From an uncultured Rhodopirellula sp. (lineage in GTDB: Bacteria > Planctomycetota > Planctomycetia > Pirellulales > Pirellulaceae), in assembly GCA_913061385.1 (NCBI GenBank), contig CAJXTM010000043.1, positions 1 through 11,514 on the forward strand: 11,514 nucleotides of DNA. Direction: 5' to 3'. The position numbers were made by a program, and so were the translations under genes. Positions 7,865 to 11,514 of this stretch are shown piece after piece (the stretch's first letter is position 1; each line of letters starts with the position of its first letter). The notes beneath the pieces were generated by a model. It had not been told where the DNA came from and searched no databases. It saw only the letters and a list, made by a program, of their open reading frames with translations.

Positions 7865-9289
7865 TTACCAGTTGTACTCAGTACCGAACGAGATCCCCTG
7901 AATGACCAGGTCATCCAGCACGTACGACGGATTGACTGCTGTCCCTCCTGCGACGCTCAGAATTGTGGTTTTGTCGATTGACCCAAACCCGACATCCTCA
8001 GCCGCGATGGCGTAGTAGGCAGATCGGAACTTCCACGAGTGATTGAACTGCCAGATGAATTTAAGTTCGAACTCACCCATCAAGTCACCACCCCGTCGTG
8101 TGTCGTTGATCACAGTGTTTGCGATTGAGTTCGAATCGATTGTCAAGGAGCGGTTGATTTCGTTTTGAACCCAAGCTCCCTTCAGTCCCATGCCGAGTCT
8201 TATCCCTGAATGGATATTCCACCAAACATCACCGCCGGCTTGTGCTCCGAACATGTGGTTTGTAACTCGATCTGACGAGTTGAAGAAACGTGCAGGGCTG
8301 TTGAAAGTCGAGTACTGCATTTCGTTGTCAAACTCCAGATAACGGAGACCAACCAACCACGAACCCTGGAAGCGACAGCGAGGCCCCATGCTTCGGCGAC
8401 GATAATTCAGCTCGATGCTGTGCAGCTCACTCTCGACTCCGATACTCTGAAGCGATGATTCGTCAACGTCGTCGAGTGCACCGGCCGGTGAGGTTCCGAA
8501 GTCGGTGATGAACGAGTAGAGATTGTTAGTGTCGGACGTAGCTTGAGCCCTCGCACTCCATTTGTTTCCGCCCATGTAGGTCGCTTCGACGTTACCGCCT
8601 ACACCACAAATCAAGGCACCCGATAGCCGAACGCCAGCAGCCAGCTCATCGCCATCGTTCGCTTCGCCGAGCGTCAAGACAACATTGGGCGGAAGCTCAG
8701 ATCCATCACTCGTGACGGCCATATTTCCAACGCCCTGAGTGTGACCCAGGAAAACCGCCTCAGCGGAAAGATCGTACCAGCGTAGCCCGCAGATCTCACC
8801 GTAGGGTCCCAAATTGCTCCCCAAACCATGCAAATTACTGCCCAGATATCGCGGATCAATCGACCAGTAGTCGCAGAAGGCTTCAAAGCAGCTACCCCGA
8901 CCCAACAGACCGTCGCCATTCCTGCAGGAACCGATTAACCCCCCTCGTGAAATACCACCACACGAGCCAAAACCAGGATCGCAGGAACCGCAGTTCCCGT
9001 CACACTGGCCACCGGACATGAAACCGACTGGCGTGACTCCTCCTGGAAACGCTGTAGGGCCATTGCCTTGCATACCGGGTGAGAAAGCCATACCCGCAGG
9101 AACAACACCCCCCTGATACATTGAAGGGTGGTTCATCCCGGCCGGCGTGACATACCCGCTAGCGTCGTAATCCGCATTCGCCATCGGCATTTGTGCGGCG
9201 GCCGGCAAAGCGAAGAGTGCTGCACAAGCAGCAAACGCCCTGAGGCTCGAAAAGCGTGTGAAAATTCGTGATTGAGTCATTCGGTGCAT
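7865..9289 (-). CDS. BBP7-like outer-membrane beta-barrel protein
   Basis: 474 residues, complete. The ATG at 9289 has a GGAG ribosome site nine bases upstream; the second ATG (residue 4) lacks one. A signal peptide is clear: basic start, hydrophobic stretch AFAACAALFALPAAA, likely cleavage near residues 32-33. Next comes a Gly/Met/Pro-rich linker with three GxVxPxG repeats (45-52, 60-67, 83-90), a cysteine-rich patch (C96, C100, C103, C110, C122, C134, C139), and from about 165 alternating beta segments. The barrel ends in an aromatic residue (FGTEYNW), as expected for BAM insertion. Motifs such as LRWYDLSAEAVFL and WLVGLRYLEFDNEMQY fit the planctomycete BBP7 (putative beta barrel porin-7) family, whose members are usually of similar size and have no assigned substrate. 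A transport or structural envelope role is inference. It is monocistronic, with a terminator right after it. Confidence 0.88.
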   Translation of the reverse strand: MHRMTQSRIFTRFSSLRAFAACAALFALPAAAQMPMANADYDASGYVTPAGMNHPSMYQGGVVPAGMAFSPGMQGNGPTAFPGGVTPVGFMSGGQCDGNCGSCDPGFGSCGGISRGGLIGSCRNGDGLLGRGSCFEAFCDYWSIDPRYLGSNLHGLGSNLGPYGEICGLRWYDLSAEAVFLGHTQGVGNMAVTSDGSELPPNVVLTLGEANDGDELAAGVRLSGALICGVGGNVEATYMGGNKWSARAQATSDTNNLYSFITDFGTSPAGALDDVDESSLQSIGVESELHSIELNYRRRSMGPRCRFQGSWLVGLRYLEFDNEMQYSTFNSPARFFNSSDRVTNHMFGAQAGGDVWWNIHSGIRLGMGLKGAWVQNEINRSLTIDSNSIANTVINDTRRGGDLMGEFELKFIWQFNHSWKFRSAYYAIAAEDVGFGSIDKTTILSVAGGTAVNPSYVLDDLVIQGISFGTEYNW

Positions 9290-9949
9290 CGCAAACGTCT
9301 CCGCGGCGTCCGCCGCATGGCTATGGGCCGATCATTCATTTGCGGGGCAACGCGCCCGGAACCCAGTATTGCTCCGAACACGCAATGGAAGACAGCAGAC
9401 AGATCACGCCTACACTACTTCCAGACCTTGTTCGCATCCGGCAACAGCAAGTGCCGCCTCTGCCAACAAAGACATTCCCCCCCTTTTTGTCATTTTGCTT
9501 TGAAGCGGTTCCCCCGTGTTTGCGTGCTAGATGGGCATCGCCCGACTAACCCGCGTCTATAGAAGAACTGCGTCATGCGTTTTTATCGGCACAAGTGACC
9601 ACTGGCATTTGGTTATTCCACTCGATCATCCTAGGAAAACTTTGCCGACCGCGAAGATGGACGCTCAAACACACCACTTAGATAAGGTTCGTGTCTACAG
9701 AAGTCCCCTATTCATTCATATTTCACGCCCCCACCCAAAAAAGTCTCGTAGCCAGGGGCAACCAAGTTATTCGCGACAAAATCCCCATCCAAAGGTAGAG
9801 AGCAGCCACTGACCCACTTTTTTCTTATGCTAGCAACCTGCATGACAACCTCACGGTGACAGCGTCATGGCTTCATTGAAACCGATGGATTGATCGCGAT
9901 GTTTTGAACGGAACTATCAACGCTCCCTAACACCTACTCAGGCCGGCGA
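9290..9949. other. Long intergenic region upstream of the BBP7-like gene
   Basis: This 660-base gap lies between the phosphopantetheinyl transferase stop and the BBP7-like start. It should hold the promoter and leader of the latter. A GC-rich inverted repeat (GCGGC-GTCC-GCCGC, about 9303-9316) lies 14 bases upstream of the start codon, and a nested dyad lies at 9841-9869. Plus-strand frames at 9268-9562 and 9531-9812 have no ribosome sites and look random. No terminator of the transferase gene is obvious. Confidence 0.7.
9841..9869. promoter_or_regulatory. Nested 29-bp dyad symmetry, possible operator or hairpin
   Basis: The outer arms CATGAC (9841-9846) and GTCATG (9864-9869) and the inner arms TCAC (9851-9854) and GTGA (9856-9859) share exactly one centre, at 9855. 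A dimeric protein site or a small structured element are both possible. It lies 80 bases past the transferase stop and 550 bases upstream of the BBP7-like start. The function is a guess. Confidence 0.3.
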
Positions 9950-10678
9950 TCAGAGCAAATCTTCGAACCGCCGAAGCGTTACCTCTGCATTCTGGCCTGC
10001 CGCTTTGGCTCCAATCGCGACCGCAGCGATATAACCAGGTCGTGGTTCAATCGAGAGAAAATCCCACTGGTTGGTTGATTCAAGATTCGGATTGAGCATC
10101 CGGATCTGAGGGTTGGGCGTGTCAATGTTTTCGAATGTAAAATCAGCTAGTGGTGTTTGCAGTCCTGTTCCGATTGCCTTGATAAAGGCTTCCTTAAGTG
10201 TCCAAATTCTCAAAAAGGTGTTTCGTTGATCAGTTTCTGAAGAACAGTTCTCCAGGAAGTCGATTTCCGGTCTGGAGAAATAACGTTTGGCCAAGGCAGG
10301 GTCGGTTCTTCGATCGAGTTTTTCAACATCAACACCCAGCAGATTGTCGCCATGGTTATCGATCCCGCACATCACCAGGCCATCGGTGTGCGCGATGTTA
10401 AAAGGGCAGCGTGCCTGAACAGGTTGGCTGACGTAAGGTTTTCCGTTTTTTTCGATTGCGAAAGTGATAATACTGGGATCGATTCGTTCTCGCCCTAGTA
10501 ACCGCCGAGCCATTCCACGGCCGACGACGTGTTGATTGCGACTGGTAGGAATTCGAAATCGATCCGCTCGAACCCGCTCGTCTTGACTCAGCCAATTTTC
10601 GCAGCAACGTTCCAGAACACCGGGTTCAGAGGATGAACTGCCTGCGTGCCAGACTTGAATACTGGGAGAATCTTCCAT
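9950..10678 (-). CDS. Sfp-type 4'-phosphopantetheinyl transferase
   Basis: 242 residues from the ATG at 10678; a TTG two codons earlier (10684) is possible, and neither start has a clear ribosome site. The enzyme moves the 4'-phosphopantetheine arm of coenzyme A to a serine of acyl or peptidyl carrier proteins in the cytoplasm. Family motifs are in the expected order: a GRGMARRLLG segment (about 54-63), NGKPYV (78-83), FNIAHTDGL (93-101), GVDVEK (115-120) with the magnesium-binding D117 and E119, RYFSRPEIDFL (132-142), and WTLKEAFIKAIGTGL (159-173) with E163 and K167. Length matches the Sfp/EntD class, not the short AcpS class. All key residues are present, so it is probably active. No synthase or carrier protein lies within the window, so its partner is elsewhere. 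The region shared with the divergent gene is 249 bases long. Confidence 0.93.
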   Translation of the reverse strand: MEDSPSIQVWHAGSSSSEPGVLERCCENWLSQDERVRADRFRIPTSRNQHVVGRGMARRLLGRERIDPSIITFAIEKNGKPYVSQPVQARCPFNIAHTDGLVMCGIDNHGDNLLGVDVEKLDRRTDPALAKRYFSRPEIDFLENCSSETDQRNTFLRIWTLKEAFIKAIGTGLQTPLADFTFENIDTPNPQIRMLNPNLESTNQWDFLSIEPRPGYIAAVAIGAKAAGQNAEVTLRRFEDLL

Positions 10679-10927
10679 GGTCAATCATTTCAGAGGTTCA
10701 AAAATTTCTGACCACTGCGTCAGCTTAGCGGGGATGATGCGGACCGGAGGATCTCGGACGACAGCCTAAAAGTCGGGACAAACGTGAGTAACCTCAGAGC
10801 CAACACAGTGCGAACTAAAACAAAGTGCTTCTTGCCATGATACCTCGCGGTTCGATACTTCGGGATAGCCAACATTCTGTAAACAAACGGATCTCAACAC
10901 CGTCACTAGCAACGGAAGATAGATTTG
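10679..10927. promoter_or_regulatory. Divergent promoter region
   Basis: 249 bases lie between the divergently read transferase and coiled-coil protein genes, so both promoters should be here. I see no confident -35/-10 pair. A GGAAG ribosome site at 10914-10918 serves the plus-strand gene. Confidence 0.5.
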
Positions 10928-11428
10928 ATGTGTCTGAACTTGATCGCTGATGCCCTCGCAGGCTCAACCATGCAAGCTGCTCAATTCCTGATGGTTGGTG
11001 GATTTGTGATGTTGGCATGGGTCTTAGCTCGGCGAAAAATCAGAGCGGGAAAGCGAGTCAATGAGGACACGCGACGTGCCAATAGGGCTATCAAGTCGAT
11101 GCGGGATCACACAGAACCATCAGTTCCGCTGAGTGGCGCGCCTGTCGAAACACAACGTTGGCAGACTGCGATGTTTGACCTGCAACGCGAACTGAAGGCT
11201 GAACTGGATACGAGAATCATTGTTGTTCAGACACTCCTCAACCAAGTTGATGAAAAGATCAACAAACTGGATAGCATGCAGGCAGGACTGCACGAGAATG
11301 CTGTGCCCGACTCATCAATACGATCGAGAATTCAGGAGCTAATGCAGCGAGGTTTGAACGCAAGAGAAATCGCGATGAAGATGGGCATGCCTGTGAATGA
11401 CGTCGAACTGACCATTGCAAAGTTGTAA
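10928..11428 (+). CDS. Membrane-anchored coiled-coil protein with C-terminal helix-turn-helix-like segment
   Basis: 166 residues from the ATG at 10928, nine bases after GGAAG; a TTG directly before it (10925) is an alternative. The protein has a short N-terminus, one hydrophobic helix at about 16-34 (AAQFLMVGGFVMLAWVLA), and then basic residues ARRKIRAGKR, which favour a cytoplasmic C-terminus. A charged helical region at about 76-117 probably forms a coiled coil. The last 35 residues (IRSRIQELMQRGLNAREIA, then MKMGMPVNDVELTIAKL) have the pattern of a small HTH: helix, GLNAREIA, then a GMPVNDVE recognition-like helix. Similar membrane-tethered, HTH-tailed small proteins exist in bacteria with unknown roles (DUF2802/DUF6115-like; the family name is a recollection, not a search result). 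I do not assign a function; DNA binding from the membrane or a simple protein-interaction tail are both open. Confidence 0.82.
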   Translation: MCLNLIADALAGSTMQAAQFLMVGGFVMLAWVLARRKIRAGKRVNEDTRRANRAIKSMRDHTEPSVPLSGAPVETQRWQTAMFDLQRELKAELDTRIIVVQTLLNQVDEKINKLDSMQAGLHENAVPDSSIRSRIQELMQRGLNAREIAMKMGMPVNDVELTIAKL

Positions 11429-11467
11429 GCAGATCACTTGGTACCGCGGCAAGCTACCGACCACTGC

Positions 11468-11514
11468 CTGTCTCTTATACACATCTCCGAGCCCACGAGA
11501 CCGAGGCTGATCTC
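11468..11514. other. Nextera i7 sequencing adapter (artefact)
   Basis: This is the exact reverse complement of bases 2-48. It holds the Tn5 mosaic end CTGTCTCTTATACACATCT, the rest of the transposase adapter to 11501, the index CGAGGCTG at 11502-11509 and ATCTC of P7. Genomic sequence ends at 11467. The pair forms a false 47-base terminal inverted repeat. Confidence 0.99.

Noticed and set aside
9268..9812. Plus-strand frames of 93-96 codons upstream of the BBP7-like gene
   Set aside because: No ribosome sites, random composition, and two of them overlap the signal-peptide end of the real gene.
10679..10684. TTG start of the phosphopantetheinyl transferase two codons upstream
   Set aside because: The ATG at 10678 is the stronger start codon and no ribosome site favours the TTG; the difference is only two residues.
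49..11467. CRISPR arrays, tRNA or rRNA genes, defence or secretion operons
   Set aside because: I looked for repeat-spacer patterns, conserved RNA folds and typical gene sets, and saw none.
2..11514. 47-base terminal inverted repeats of a mobile element
   Set aside because: They are Nextera adapter and index sequence; no transposase gene lies in the window.

Overview
The window looks like a chromosomal piece of a planctomycete, probably of the Rhodopirellula/Pirellulaceae type. The grounds are a BBP7-type outer-membrane beta-barrel protein, a giant secreted multidomain protein that opens with the basic 'LEDRRLLA' motif and carries GEVED, SdrD_B-like, cohesin-like and dockerin modules, and a zinc-ribbon/transmembrane protein of a kind common in that phylum. 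Base composition is moderate and gaps between genes are long. Genus-level placement is inference.

The first 48 and last 47 bases are not genomic. They are Nextera i7 adapter, including the Tn5 mosaic end and the same index on both sides, so genomic sequence runs from 49 to 11467. The left gene is cut by the adapter, and any reading frame continued into it gains a false C-terminus.

Layout, left to right. (1) 49-1958, minus: truncated membrane protein with an N-terminal zinc ribbon, one transmembrane helix, a low-complexity linker and an exported part with two similar secretin-N/STN-like modules. It probably starts at a TTG codon. (2) 2320-7317, minus: a 1665-residue secreted zinc metalloprotease-like protein, followed by a clear intrinsic terminator at 2252-2286. 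(3) 7865-9289, minus: BBP7-like outer-membrane protein with a signal peptide and its own strong terminator at 7788-7822. (4) 9950-10678, minus: Sfp-type 4'-phosphopantetheinyl transferase. (5) 10928-11428, plus, divergent from gene 4: small membrane-anchored coiled-coil protein with a C-terminal helix-turn-helix-like segment.

The genes look like separate transcription units: gaps are 249 to 660 bases and two genes have their own terminators. Genes 1, 2 and 3 share a cell-envelope or surface theme, but nothing in the sequence shows that they work together. The phosphopantetheinyl transferase has no carrier-protein or synthase gene beside it here. No RNA gene, CRISPR array, insertion sequence or defence system was recognised. 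The most unusual items are the architecture of the giant protease-like protein (no hydrophobic signal peptide, no Met-turn methionine, a single cysteine near the end, duplicated cohesin-like modules beside its own dockerin) and the membrane-tethered HTH-like protein.
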